Assembly: GCA_020636645.1 (NCBI GenBank) | Contig: JACJXO010000001.1 | Span: forward strand, 372,001 to 436,000 | Length of the DNA: 64,000 nucleotides | Direction: 5' to 3' | Origin: Chitinophagales bacterium | GTDB taxonomy: Bacteria; Bacteroidota; Bacteroidia; Chitinophagales; BACL12 | Part shown: positions 55,437 to 64,000 of the stretch, one piece after another | How positions within the stretch are numbered: position 1 is the stretch's first letter | Layout of the letters: the number at the start of each line of letters is the position of its first letter | The notes under the pieces: model-generated | Told to the model about the DNA's origin: nothing | What the model saw: only the letters and a program-made list of their open reading frames with translations | Database searches by the model: none | Translations under genes and position numbers: made by a program

Positions 55437-58400
55437 TCAGTATCCGAAGATCTCTTCCAGGGTCAGTTCTTTGAATTCACCCAGACTGCGCAGATAGTCC
55501 ATGTCCAGTTTGTTTTTGTCGCCAATAACCAGATAGGTATAGGTTCTGTCAGCAATATGCTCTTCAAAGAACCTGTTGAGGTCATAGAGGCTCATACCGC
55601 TGAGGGCTTCGTAGGCGTCCTGTCTAATGTCGTAATTCAGTCCGCGTTTTGCTGCAGCTTCCCTGCTCCAGTAAATTCCTGTTCGTGTGATCCTTTCACT
55701 TTCAATTTTCTTTCTGCTGGCATCCAGGCTCTGGATAAACTGCTCTTCAGCCTGCGGCATCTCATTCATGATCTCATTCATTGCTTCTATGGCCAGTTGC
55801 ATCTTGTCTGCCTGGGTAGCTACATAGCTGCGCACATAGTGAGATTCATTGGCCTTACCCGGAATGGTATAGTTGGCCCATGCAGAATAGGCTAATGCCC
55901 TGGTTTCTCTGATCTCCTGAAAAACTATGGAAGACAAGCCGCTTCCAAAGTATTCGTTGAACGATACTGCGGCAGGATACAACTTACTATTAAAAGGTTC
56001 GTCTTTTGAAATGCGGAGTATTTGCGCCTGAACCATATCATACTGAACAAACAGCACACGGTTCTTGTCTGTAGGCTGTTCAGTGAATGCAGTTGCCGGC
56101 GGTATGCTTCTCTGTTTTTTAGGCAGCACATGATACTGATCGATCAGTGCTGCAGTTTTGTCACGATCTGCTGAGCCGTAGTAGAAGATCTTGTGCGGAT
56201 AAGATTCAAGCTGGTGAATCTTATCTGTCAGGTCATTGGGGTTCACGCTGCGCAGTTGTTTCTCAAACAGCTGATTCTTGAAAGGTGAAGATTCACCATA
56301 CTGTCCATAAGAGAATAATGCCTGAAAGAGAATGGCATTCTTATTGGACTTGGCATCATCCATATCTTTCAGCATGATGTTGACCAATTCTTCATACTTG
56401 CCTTTGTCAGCCTTTACACTATTCAGGATCTCTTCAAACAAGGCAATGCCCTGCTCCATGTTCTTTTCCAGACCTGAGAGGCTTACATAAGTTTGATCGC
56501 GACTGGTAGAGACATTGAAACTGAGTCCGTAGCGGAAGAACATTTCCTGTATTTCAGCTGCTGAATACTTGTCGGTACCAAGGTAAGGCAGGTAGTTAAC
56601 CGCCAGTGACAACAGGAGGTCGTTGTCGCTTCCCATATCAAAGATGTAATACAGGTTAAAGAGGTCATTCAGTTTGTTGTTGATATAATCGAACTGTATG
56701 CCTGACTCCAGGGTAGAGGTCTGAATGGCCTTGTCATACTGAACGAATTCAGGTTCTGTGGCCAATGACGGAATGTCCATGAACTTCCTGAGAAAGTCAG
56801 AAGAACTTTCTCGATTGGCTTCTACCGGAGTGATCTGGGGTTTATCTACCTTGACCACATTATTGTCTTCGCCCTGCCTTTTATACACCACCACGTAATT
56901 GTTGTTACGCAGGTTGGACACGGCAAAATCAGTCAGCTGTGAACGTGAAAAAGCATCCATCACATCCAATTCATCAACCAGGCTTTGCCAGTCTTTTCCA
57001 AGAATGAAAGACTGAACGTGTGCACCTGCTCTTCCCCTGTTCGATTCAAAATTCCGGGTCTGCTGGAGGCGCATATTGTCAATAACTGCGTCCATCAGCC
57101 AGTCAGCATAGTCACCCTGCCGGATCTTCTCCATCTCTTTGAGCAGGAGCTGTTCGCAATCTTCGAGAGACTGTCCTTCTTTGGGATTTGCATACAGAAC
57201 CAGCACAGCATAATCTCTCATTTCGTCAACAAATGCGCCCGATTCCAACACCAGTTGCTGCTGGTTCAGATCAAGATCCAGCAGGCCGGCACTGCCATTG
57301 GAGAGGAGTTCAGCAATGACCTTGGCCTTTTTCAGGTCATCGGTATTGCTGCCTGGGAGACGATAACCGATAAACAGATATTCAGCTTCCTGCCCCCATA
57401 CTTCACTGCGTTTCACACTGGTGATAGGAGACTCTTTTTTAGGTCTGTAAGCAGGAACCACCCTTGGTTCATAGCCTCCAAAATACTTATTGATCATGGC
57501 GATGGTCTTATCGTAGTCCAGATCGCCGGACATACAGATCGCCATATTATTGGGTACATAGTAAGTAGTAAAGTAGTTGATGATATTATACATACTGGGG
57601 TTCTTCAAGTGTTCTCCTTCACCAATAGTGGTCTGTGTGCCATAGGTATTGGTGGGGAAAAGCTGCTTATAGAACTCTTTCCACATCTTGCTGCCGTCGC
57701 GGTCCTGCCCCATATTATACTCTTCATAAACTGCTTCCAGTTCTGTGTGGAAGAGACGCAGCACCAGCCGATGGAATCTCTCACTTTCCACGATCAGCCA
57801 TCGCTCCAGTTCAGCTGAAGGAATATCATTTACATACACAGTTTCTTCCAAACTGGTCCAGGCATTGGTACCCTTGGCACCCAGCGAACCGATCATCTTG
57901 TCATACTCGTTTGGGATGGCCAGTTTAGCTGCTTCTCCAGACAGGCGATCGATCTCTGCATAGATCTCTTTCTTCTTGTCTTCGTTCTTTTCGTTGCGGT
58001 GTTGTTCATAGAGTTGCGCTATACTTTCCAGCATGATCCGTTCACGCTCCCAGTTGGTCGTGCCAATATGATCGGTTCCCTTGAACATCATATGCTCCAG
58101 GTAATGCGCTAAACCTGTAGTTTCTGCCGGGTCATTTTTAGAACCTGCTCGTACCGCAATAAAGGTTTGAATGCGGGGCTCCAGCGTATTCTTAGACAGA
58201 TATACAGTCAGCCCGTTCTGCAGGCGGTACATGCGGGTGCCGGTAGGGTCATTTTTAAAGACCATGACCGGTATGTCATTCTTGGCAGCGTAGTTGACCT
58301 TACTTGAAGAAGAAGGAGTGCTGTAAAGCTGCAGGGGATCTGTGTACCCTCCCACTGTTCCCGGAACTATTATTGAGCCGGAAGATACCTGTGGCTGATT

Positions 58401-58541
58401 CTGGTTGTTGGGCGGATTCTGGGGGTTGACCTGCTGGTTTTGCTGACCATAGGTTGACGAAGATGAGGAAGGCGGTGTTTGCGCCATCAGGCTGATGCAT
58501 GATACTATGCACAGCATCATAAATATTTGTACTCTTTTCAT
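55437..58541 (-). CDS. Exported M16-family zinc metallopeptidase
   Basis: A large insulinase/pitrilysin-type peptidase of 1034 residues. A signal peptide (about 1-20) and a low-complexity Gln/Asn/Pro/Ser stretch (about 21-80) precede the active half. That half has the inverted zinc motif HYLEH at 146-150 and the distal Glu in ELEAVYEEYN. The second, inactive half (about 620-1034) contains the substrate-clamping EIRETRALAYSAWANY (about 895-910). Full-length, two-domain-pair members work as clam-shell oligopeptidases in the periplasm. It follows dnaX by 10 nt on the same strand, so the two may be co-transcribed. Confidence 0.92.
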   Translation of the reverse strand: MKRVQIFMMLCIVSCISLMAQTPPSSSSSTYGQQNQQVNPQNPPNNQNQPQVSSGSIIVPGTVGGYTDPLQLYSTPSSSSKVNYAAKNDIPVMVFKNDPTGTRMYRLQNGLTVYLSKNTLEPRIQTFIAVRAGSKNDPAETTGLAHYLEHMMFKGTDHIGTTNWERERIMLESIAQLYEQHRNEKNEDKKKEIYAEIDRLSGEAAKLAIPNEYDKMIGSLGAKGTNAWTSLEETVYVNDIPSAELERWLIVESERFHRLVLRLFHTELEAVYEEYNMGQDRDGSKMWKEFYKQLFPTNTYGTQTTIGEGEHLKNPSMYNIINYFTTYYVPNNMAICMSGDLDYDKTIAMINKYFGGYEPRVVPAYRPKKESPITSVKRSEVWGQEAEYLFIGYRLPGSNTDDLKKAKVIAELLSNGSAGLLDLDLNQQQLVLESGAFVDEMRDYAVLVLYANPKEGQSLEDCEQLLLKEMEKIRQGDYADWLMDAVIDNMRLQQTRNFESNRGRAGAHVQSFILGKDWQSLVDELDVMDAFSRSQLTDFAVSNLRNNNYVVVYKRQGEDNNVVKVDKPQITPVEANRESSSDFLRKFMDIPSLATEPEFVQYDKAIQTSTLESGIQFDYINNKLNDLFNLYYIFDMGSDNDLLLSLAVNYLPYLGTDKYSAAEIQEMFFRYGLSFNVSTSRDQTYVSLSGLEKNMEQGIALFEEILNSVKADKGKYEELVNIMLKDMDDAKSNKNAILFQALFSYGQYGESSPFKNQLFEKQLRSVNPNDLTDKIHQLESYPHKIFYYGSADRDKTAALIDQYHVLPKKQRSIPPATAFTEQPTDKNRVLFVQYDMVQAQILRISKDEPFNSKLYPAAVSFNEYFGSGLSSIVFQEIRETRALAYSAWANYTIPGKANESHYVRSYVATQADKMQLAIEAMNEIMNEMPQAEEQFIQSLDASRKKIESERITRTGIYWSREAAAKRGLNYDIRQDAYEALSGMSLYDLNRFFEEHIADRTYTYLVIGDKNKLDMDYLRSLGEFKELTLEEIFGY

Positions 58542-58551
58542 ATGTTAGTAT

Positions 58552-60288
58552 CTATATATCAAGTTCCAGTCCAAGTTGTTCCTTAAGGTCGCGGATGGCA
58601 GGATTGATCTCTTCCATCTTCTTGTATTTTTCAGGAATGGTATAAGGCCTTTGTACTACCTTCTCTGCCTCTACCACACTGAATTCCAGGTCGAACTGAT
58701 GATTGCTCATGGCATCTGCCAGAAACTGGCGGAGGTCTTGTGTGGCATCGCGAAACATATTCACTTCCACCTGAGAATCCAGCTGTATCTGAATCACATT
58801 ACCGGCATCCAGTTTTACCCTGGCGTGATCCATCATCATGGCCATATTCACCTTATCCTTTCTGATCAGATCAGCATACTGTTTCCAGGCCATGAAGAAC
58901 AGTTCCGGAGAAATTTCCCTGCGTTCTTCAAGTGGACTTACCTCTGGTTGCTCAGTGGTTTCCTTTTCCTTCTTTTTACCACCCAGGCGGATACTTGGGG
59001 TGACCACCGGTCCGGTTGTTTCGGGCTTTTTTTCCTGTTCCTGCCTGGATAGTGGTGGTTTATTTTCAGCCTCTTCTTCCATGGGAGAGGTTTTCAGTTC
59101 TTCCTGAACCTCTTTTCTCTGCACAACAGGAGGCTTATTGGTCAGGTCAGCCGTTTTTTTTTCAGGGGAGGATTCCAGGCCGGGTGTTCTGACAGCATGT
59201 CTGATGTAGCATAATTTCATCAGAGCAAGCTCCACATGTAAGTGTTTATTCTTCGCTACACGGTATTGAATGTCTGCCTGATTGAGCACATTCAGAGCAC
59301 TCAGCAGGAAGGAAGCATCTGCAGAAGCTGCCTGTTCTTTATATCTGGCCGCAACAGCTTCGCTGGTTTCCAGCAAAGACACCGTAGAGGGGTCCATACA
59401 TACCAGCAGATTTCGCAGGTGCTCAGCCAACCCGATCAGGAAAGTATCGCCGTCAAATCCTTTTGCAGTCACCTCATTGAACAACAGCAGAATGCCGGCT
59501 GCATTTTCTTCTGCGATCATTTCGACCACTTTGAAGTAGTAATCGTAATCCAGAATATTGAGGTTCTCTATTACATCTGCAGCAGTGATATTCTTTCCGG
59601 CAAAGGTGGTGATGCGGTCAAAGATGGACAAGGCATCACGCATGGCGCCATCGGCCTTCTGGGCGATAAAGTGAAAGGCCTCATCATCGGCCACAATGCC
59701 TTCATTTCCGCAGATCTTCTTCAGCTGGCGGATCATATCCCTGATCGTGATCCGGTTGAAGTCAAAGATCTGGCAACGGCTTAATATGGTGGGGATGATC
59801 TTATACTTCTCTGTGGTAGCCAGGATGAATTTCACATAGGAAGGAGGTTCTTCCAGGGTTTTCAGAAAGGCATTGAAAGCCTGGGCAGAGAGCATGTGCA
59901 CCTCATCTATGATATAGACCTTGTATTTGCCGCTCTGGGGTGCATACCGAACCTGGTCAACCAGGCTCCTGATATCATCAACCGAGTTATTGGATGCTGC
60001 ATCTATCTCATGGATATTGAAAGAAGCATTTTGCGTAAATGACAGACAACTTTCGCACTCATTGCAGGCATCTCCTTCCGGACTCAGGTTTTCACAATTG
60101 ATGGTCTTGGCCAGGATGCGGGCGCAGGTGGTCTTCCCAACACCTCTTGGGCCACAAAACAGAAAGCTTTGCGCCAGATGGTCACTTTTGATGGCATTGC
60201 GGAGTGTGGAAACAATGTGATCCTGCCCTACCACCTCATCCCACGAAAGCGGGCGGTATTTACGTGCCGAAACCACAAATTGCTGCAT
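58552..60288 (-). CDS. dnaX: DNA polymerase III subunits gamma and tau
   Basis: Clamp-loader ATPase that also links the polymerase cores. The 578 residues contain AAA+ domains I-II with Walker A GPRGVGKT (46-53), a zinc module (Cys65, Cys75, Cys78, Cys81), the DEVHMLSAQAFNAFLKTLEEPP segment (about 126-147) with Walker B, and sensor-1 LATTEKYKIIPTILSRCQ. Domain III follows to about 365. A linker rich in Glu, Lys, Pro and Thr (about 365-455) leads to the tau-specific C-terminal domain. The linker starts with an A9 run at codons 376-379, where a one-base slip in either direction meets a stop within 2-4 codons. Confidence 0.97.
   Translation of the reverse strand: MQQFVVSARKYRPLSWDEVVGQDHIVSTLRNAIKSDHLAQSFLFCGPRGVGKTTCARILAKTINCENLSPEGDACNECESCLSFTQNASFNIHEIDAASNNSVDDIRSLVDQVRYAPQSGKYKVYIIDEVHMLSAQAFNAFLKTLEEPPSYVKFILATTEKYKIIPTILSRCQIFDFNRITIRDMIRQLKKICGNEGIVADDEAFHFIAQKADGAMRDALSIFDRITTFAGKNITAADVIENLNILDYDYYFKVVEMIAEENAAGILLLFNEVTAKGFDGDTFLIGLAEHLRNLLVCMDPSTVSLLETSEAVAARYKEQAASADASFLLSALNVLNQADIQYRVAKNKHLHVELALMKLCYIRHAVRTPGLESSPEKKTADLTNKPPVVQRKEVQEELKTSPMEEEAENKPPLSRQEQEKKPETTGPVVTPSIRLGGKKKEKETTEQPEVSPLEERREISPELFFMAWKQYADLIRKDKVNMAMMMDHARVKLDAGNVIQIQLDSQVEVNMFRDATQDLRQFLADAMSNHQFDLEFSVVEAEKVVQRPYTIPEKYKKMEEINPAIRDLKEQLGLELDI
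59154..59162 (-). other. A9 slippery run in dnaX (predicted gamma/tau switch)
   Basis: Nine consecutive A in the mRNA sense cover codons GAA AAA AAA ACG (residues 376-379). Adding one A gives AAC GGC then TGA (380-residue product); losing one gives CGG CTG ACC then TGA (381 residues). Thermus thermophilus dnaX makes gamma by transcriptional slippage on an A9 run; the same mechanism is inferred here. Confidence 0.65.
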
Positions 60289-60319
60289 GAGGTAAAGATA
60301 GTAAATCCAGCCTCTCTGC

Positions 60320-60790
60320 TTAGTTCAATTGCAGAACAGAGAGATTCAGATAAGTGGCAAAAGAAACCCAGGCCAGATAAGGCAGAAGCAGCAGGGCACT
60401 TTGCCGGCTCACCCTGGCAAAAAAGTACATGTTGGTCAGGATGAACCCGATCAGGCAAACGATGTCTATCAACGCCAGAAGCGGAGAATGCAGTTTAAAA
60501 AACAACAGTGACCACAGCAGATTGAGACCCAGTTGAATCAAAAATACCATGAACCCGGTGCGTTTGGAGTTGCCATATTCTGCAGACCAGTAAAGTGCCA
60601 GAGAAATGCCCATCAGAATATACAGGGTGGTCCATACCGGGGCGAAGATCCAGTCAGGCGGATTAAGTGGCGGTTTCTCGAGGGCTGCATACCATGTGTC
60701 GATCTCGCCGCTTGTAAAAAACCCACCAATGGCTCCAATGGTGATACACAATAATACAGAGAGTACGAGTTTCCAGAGCTGTAGTTTCAT
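60320..60790 (-). CDS. tspO: TspO/MBR family membrane protein
   Basis: A 156-residue member of the translocator-protein family with five membrane helices, binding tetrapyrroles or sterols in characterised cases. Family signatures are WYAALEKPPLNPPDWIFAPVWTTLYILMG, in which the paired Pro and Trp residues lie at about 33-60, the LNLLWSLLFF helix (about 87-96) and LLPYLAWVSFATYLNLSVLQLN at the C-terminus. Length is typical. It lies upstream of dnaX on the same strand with a 31-nt gap. No carotenoid or photolyase gene, its frequent neighbours in other bacteria, is in view. Physiological ligand unknown. Confidence 0.95.
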   Translation of the reverse strand: MKLQLWKLVLSVLLCITIGAIGGFFTSGEIDTWYAALEKPPLNPPDWIFAPVWTTLYILMGISLALYWSAEYGNSKRTGFMVFLIQLGLNLLWSLLFFKLHSPLLALIDIVCLIGFILTNMYFFARVSRQSALLLLPYLAWVSFATYLNLSVLQLN

Positions 60791-60909
60791 GGTATTTGGT
60801 TACAAATTGAACAGCAGGGCGGCTGATAAGTTCACGGCTTTCGTATGGCACCTGATGGCGCATAGAAACAGGCGTTTATACCCGGACGTTCAATGATAAC
60901 AAAACGAAA

Positions 60910-62193
60910 TTAGTCGAATTTCATAAAAGGACAGGCAAAACCCTGTCCGGATATAACATAGTAACCTGCCGGATACAGACTGATCTGCAGGAGCACCTCA
61001 CTCCCGTCACTGTAAAACTGTTCTACTTCCTGTCCGTCTGCCCGGAAAATACGGTAGATACCGGGGGCAGCCTGAAATACAATTGCTTCAGAAGCGGGAT
61101 TGGGGTACAAGGAGACCGGCAGGATCATTTCGTTCACATAGCTGATCAGGGAATCGCATGTGTATGCTTCTTCGAATGGTAACACTTCCAGTGTTCCGCT
61201 GTTCACCTGCCAGTTCTGAAAAGCAAAAACCGGCCCGGTAATATTCTCCATATCATACAGATCAATAGAAGATGTACCTGAAGGTGTACCGGCCAACACT
61301 GTTGCATGCACGGTGAGTTCGTCCAGCTGCCACTGAAGAGGCTGCCCCGGAATGCATTGTTGTGGTGAATTGGGTTCCTGACAGTTGACCTGAAGAAAAT
61401 ACACCAGGTCTTCATAGTCAGGATACTCGCCATATACTGTTGCTATGCCTGCTGTATCTATGCAAACGGCTGTGTATTCTTCGCAGGCAATACCCACCGG
61501 CAGGAAACCATAGTCTGTAAATAATCTTGCCATGAAGGTGATCAGTCTTCCTTTCCGGTCAGGAGAATCAAAATGGGTATCCGTTATAGTGCCGGTCATG
61601 GCAGGATTTCTGATGAAATCATTCCACCCCAATTGCACCTGTTCATCGTATGGGTTGTTCAGTGCTTCATCGGAGGTTACAGTGCCTGTCTGAGCTGAAA
61701 AATAAGCATCGCCCATGATGGCCATTCCGGCGCTGATACCACCTACAGTGATCTTTTTTTCTTCTATGAGGTAATTGATCGCGTCTTCCACGGCATTATC
61801 CTTCCAGTAGCTGATATAATCCCACTGATCTCCCCCCGCGATCCACAGTGCTTCAGCCTGTGTAATTCTTGACAGTACATAGGGGTCTTCGGCAGCAGAA
61901 GCTTCATTAAAAACAATGGTTTCTACCGAATTCACGGAGACTCCCAGTTCACTGAACAGATAGTCGTTGTAGCCATCGGCACCTGAAGCCCTGATCACCA
62001 GGACATCACCCCCGTCTGCCCGGTTCAGAAACCAGGTCATAGCCTGGTCATTTTCGCCACCACCACCCATCAGAACGAGCCCCGGAGCAGGATTGGTAAC
62101 CACATCTGAGGAATCGCCCGTCAAATATGAAGTATAAGACTGGCCCATTACTGAAGAGGCAATCATGAGACCTGAAATCAACAGCATTTTCAT
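60910..62193 (-). CDS. Secreted cyanophycinase-like S51 protein with T9SS sorting domain
   Basis: A 427-residue protein with a signal peptide (about 1-17) and a peptidase-S51-like domain: LVLMGGGGENDQAM (about 39-52), WIAGGDQWDY (about 117-126) and the nucleophile elbow GGISAGMAIMG with Ser154. A short beta region and a C-terminal sorting domain beginning SLYPNPASEAIVFQ (last 75 residues) follow. Cyanophycinase cleaves the Arg-Asp storage polymer; secreted relatives are common in Bacteroidota, but the natural substrate is not known here. The tail ends SGQGFACPFMKFD, less canonical than the usual basic end. Monocistronic. Confidence 0.87.
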   Translation of the reverse strand: MKMLLISGLMIASSVMGQSYTSYLTGDSSDVVTNPAPGLVLMGGGGENDQAMTWFLNRADGGDVLVIRASGADGYNDYLFSELGVSVNSVETIVFNEASAAEDPYVLSRITQAEALWIAGGDQWDYISYWKDNAVEDAINYLIEEKKITVGGISAGMAIMGDAYFSAQTGTVTSDEALNNPYDEQVQLGWNDFIRNPAMTGTITDTHFDSPDRKGRLITFMARLFTDYGFLPVGIACEEYTAVCIDTAGIATVYGEYPDYEDLVYFLQVNCQEPNSPQQCIPGQPLQWQLDELTVHATVLAGTPSGTSSIDLYDMENITGPVFAFQNWQVNSGTLEVLPFEEAYTCDSLISYVNEMILPVSLYPNPASEAIVFQAAPGIYRIFRADGQEVEQFYSDGSEVLLQISLYPAGYYVISGQGFACPFMKFD

Positions 62194-62232
62194 GCCGATA
62201 AAGTTGTTTCAATTTGACCACATGTTAAAGAC

Positions 62233-62261
62233 TTTGCACAAACTTTACTTGATTATTTTTG
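62233..62261 (+). promoter_or_regulatory. Promoter of the proline dehydrogenase gene
   Basis: TTTG (62233-62236), 17 nt, TATTTTTG (62254-62261). The predicted start near 62266 leaves a 12-nt leader to the GTG at 62278, which supports that GTG as the real start because no other start codon lies between. Confidence 0.5.
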
Positions 62262-62277
62262 TGCAAATCCAGTTCAG

Positions 62278-63456
62278 GTGGAACCCAATCAGAAGATCTC
62301 CTTTGACGATACATCCATCGCCTTCTCCAGCAAGAATGATGCAGCCCTGAAAAGGGAATACCGTCTTTTCCGACTGATGAACAACGGGAATCTGGTGCGC
62401 ATTGGCACCCGGCTGGCAACACTGGCATTGCGCATGCATCTGCCGGTAAGAGGTCTGATCAGGAAAACGATCTATCAGCAGTTCTGTGGAGGAGAGACCA
62501 TACGGCAGACAGGAAAAGTACTGGAAGCCCTGCACCATTCAGGTGTGCATGCCATTCTGGACTATGGGGTAGAGGGAAAGGAAAACGAAGAAGATTTTCA
62601 ACGCACTACCGATCAGTTGATCCAGACCATCCGGTTTGCAGGCACACAGCCCAATGCGCCGTTCATCAGTTGCAAGGTGACAGGCATTACCCGCTTTGAT
62701 TTGCTTGAGAAACTGAGTGCGCAACAACCGCTTTCTACTACCGATCAGGCAGACCGGGATAAGTTGTTTGAGCGAATGCACCAGATCGCTTCCACAGCCA
62801 AAGATGCCGGCATTGGCCTGTACATTGATGCTGAAGAAACATGGATCCAGGATGCTATTGACCAGCTCACCTTTGAGCTTATGCGCACCTATAATAAAGA
62901 TCGAGCCGTGGTCTATGCTACTCCACAGATGTACCGGCACGACCGGTTAAACTGGTGTAAAAAAGCATACGAAGATGCCGTGACCAACAACTACATACTG
63001 GGTCTGAAACCGGTACGTGGTGCCTACATGGACAAGGAACGCAGGCGGGCAGCTGAGCTTGGATATCCTTCGCCCATTCAGCCTGATAAGGTGAGCACCG
63101 ACCGCGATTATGATGCAGTGCTGGCGTTCGCACTTGATCACCTCGATAAAGTAGCGGTTTGTGCTGCCACGCATAATGAAAAGAGCTCCATGTTCCTTGC
63201 TACGGAAGCGATCAAAAGAGGAATAGAACCGGGTAACTCACATATCCACTTCTCGCAGCTGTATGGCATGAGCGATCACATCACATTCAACCTTGCCAAG
63301 GCTGGTTTCAATGCCAGTAAGTACCTTCCCTACGGGCCTGTCAAGGATGTCATTCCCTATCTGATCAGGCGTGCACAGGAGAACACCAGTGTAGCCGGCA
63401 GCATGAGCCGCGAGCTGAGTCTGATCAACAAGGAGATCAAGCGCAGGGGGCTGTAG
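62278..63456 (+). CDS. putA: Proline dehydrogenase
   Basis: FAD enzyme for the first step of proline catabolism, giving pyrroline-5-carboxylate. The 392 residues (GTG start 62278) have the family beta-barrel: ILDYGVEGKENEEDF (about 94-108), the FISCKVTGITRFDLL strand, YIDAEETWIQDAID (about 182-195) and YMDKERRRAAELGYPSPIQ (about 249-267) with the Arg pair that grips proline. ATHNEKSSM and FSQLYGMSDHITFNLA follow. It is the monofunctional PRODH form without the P5C dehydrogenase or DNA-binding domains of long PutA. It stands alone, before the homogentisate dioxygenase gene. Confidence 0.93.
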   Translation: MEPNQKISFDDTSIAFSSKNDAALKREYRLFRLMNNGNLVRIGTRLATLALRMHLPVRGLIRKTIYQQFCGGETIRQTGKVLEALHHSGVHAILDYGVEGKENEEDFQRTTDQLIQTIRFAGTQPNAPFISCKVTGITRFDLLEKLSAQQPLSTTDQADRDKLFERMHQIASTAKDAGIGLYIDAEETWIQDAIDQLTFELMRTYNKDRAVVYATPQMYRHDRLNWCKKAYEDAVTNNYILGLKPVRGAYMDKERRRAAELGYPSPIQPDKVSTDRDYDAVLAFALDHLDKVAVCAATHNEKSSMFLATEAIKRGIEPGNSHIHFSQLYGMSDHITFNLAKAGFNASKYLPYGPVKDVIPYLIRRAQENTSVAGSMSRELSLINKEIKRRGL

Positions 63457-63545
63457 GATCATCTCAGGGGCAAAAAGTCATTGACAAAAATCACCACCAC
63501 CCTCCCTTCTCATTGGGTTAATTTTACAGGTACAAATTCGTACCC

Positions 63546-64000
63546 ATGCCATTTTATCATACGCTGGGGGCTATCCCTCCCAAACGCCATATTCAATACA
63601 GGAAACCGGACGGCAGTCTTTACCATGAAGAACTGTTCAGCACAGAAGGATTCAGCAATGTGTATTCACTTCTGTACCATCTGTACCCGCCCACCAGGAT
63701 CAGGCAGGTAGGTGAGCCATTCTCTGTCGAGCCGAAAGTGGTGCTGAGCAAACAGCTGAAGCCCAGAAGCCTGAAGGGGTTCAACATTCAGCCGGAAGAT
63801 GATTACCTGAAAAGCAGAAAAGCCGTACTGGTCAACAACGACCTCCACATATCTCTTGCAGCTCCGAAGAAGAGCATGACAGATTATTTCTACAAGAACA
63901 CCGATGCCGATGAGATGATCTTCATACATGAAGGCAGCGGTAAACTTCTGAGTGCTTATGGTGAAGTGAGCTTTGAATACGGCGATTATGTCATCATACC
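63546..64000 (+). CDS. hmgA: Homogentisate 1,2-dioxygenase, N-terminal part (partial)
   Basis: Ring-cleaving iron dioxygenase of tyrosine and phenylalanine breakdown, forming maleylacetoacetate. The first 151 codons are present, running off the right edge. Recognised by MPFYHTLGAIPPKRHIQYRK at the start (PPKRH), the SLLYHLYPPTRIRQ segment (about 41-54), and a cupin-like strand (EMIFIHEGSGKLLSAYGEVSFEYGDYVIIP, cut by residues about 121-150). The active-site residues lie further on, outside the window. An imperfect palindrome, GGTACaAATTcGTACC, sits at 63529-63544 directly before the ATG and might be a regulator site. Confidence 0.88.
   Translation, partial: MPFYHTLGAIPPKRHIQYRKPDGSLYHEELFSTEGFSNVYSLLYHLYPPTRIRQVGEPFSVEPKVVLSKQLKPRSLKGFNIQPEDDYLKSRKAVLVNNDLHISLAAPKKSMTDYFYKNTDADEMIFIHEGSGKLLSAYGEVSFEYGDYVII

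Noticed and set aside
56985..57818. 277-codon open frame antisense to the M16 peptidase
   Set aside because: Fully contained in a certain coding sequence; no domain signature.
1..64000. CRISPR arrays, prophages, insertion sequences, toxin-antitoxin or anti-phage islands
   Set aside because: No regularly spaced repeats, transposases, integrases other than the housekeeping XerC-type protein, or phage genes were seen. The only mobile-element hint is the tRNA-Pro repeat.

Overview
The window is a chromosomal housekeeping stretch of a member of the Bacteroidota. Evidence for this: proteins ending in type IX secretion (T9SS) sorting domains at 13400-16411, 60910-62193 and 29332-29748; lineage-typical families (DUF4199, BatA-type VWA, FISUMP, MORN_2, DUF2027-Smr); near absence of Shine-Dalgarno sites; and many promoters of the form TTG-N17-21-TAnnTTTG. 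No species is named. No CRISPR array, prophage, insertion sequence or plasmid gene was seen. Apart from one tRNA-associated repeat, the content looks vertically inherited.

Region by region. 1-8535 (minus strand) is the translation/transcription block rpsU-xerC-hpf, then tRNA-Thr(TGT)-Tyr-Gly-Thr(GGT)-tuf-tRNA-Trp-secE-nusG-rplK-rplA-rplJ-rplL-rpoB; rpoB runs off the left edge. 8591-13274 holds an acyl-CoA dehydrogenase, apt, a four-repeat ComEA-like helix-hairpin-helix protein and an NSS Na+ symporter with a 47-residue small subunit. 13400-21818 holds a secreted M36-like metallopeptidase, a PhnP-like hydrolase, an outer-membrane barrel, ruvB, a coiled-coil lipoprotein and an APC permease. 21927-31113 holds icd, then a minus-strand run of BatA/VWA, a dihydroorotase homologue lacking its metal ligands, DUF4199, GT2 and GT4, and then fabI. 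31162-40806 holds a lone cytochrome oxidase subunit III, tRNA-Pro with a duplicated 3' end, clpC, a STAS protein, rnz, a FISUMP protein, a sigma-54 response regulator, a MORN protein, a zinc-ribbon protein and rnpB. 40820-48224 holds an Smr protein, a methyltransferase, a phosphohexomutase, a degenerate alpha/beta hydrolase, pcm, smpB and a thioesterase. 48317-52821 is a troABCD-type metal ABC operon facing a DtxR-family repressor. 52823-64000 holds a CoA-binding protein, the PDH E2 subunit, an M16 peptidase with dnaX, tspO, a secreted cyanophycinase-like protein, proline dehydrogenase and the start of homogentisate dioxygenase.

Most worth a second look: (i) the metal permease fused to a DtxR-like repressor domain, as in chlamydial YtgCR, beside a separate DtxR regulator; (ii) an A9 run in dnaX where a one-base slip either way gives a stop within a few codons, predicting a gamma-like form; (iii) a terminator-like hairpin whose loop carries the xerC start codons; (iv) a 50-bp tRNA-Pro 3'-end duplication resembling an attachment-site scar; (v) two apparent pseudoenzymes; (vi) several promoters so close to the start codon that the mRNAs should be leaderless or nearly so. 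Functions are assigned from recognised motifs and family knowledge only; no database search was run.
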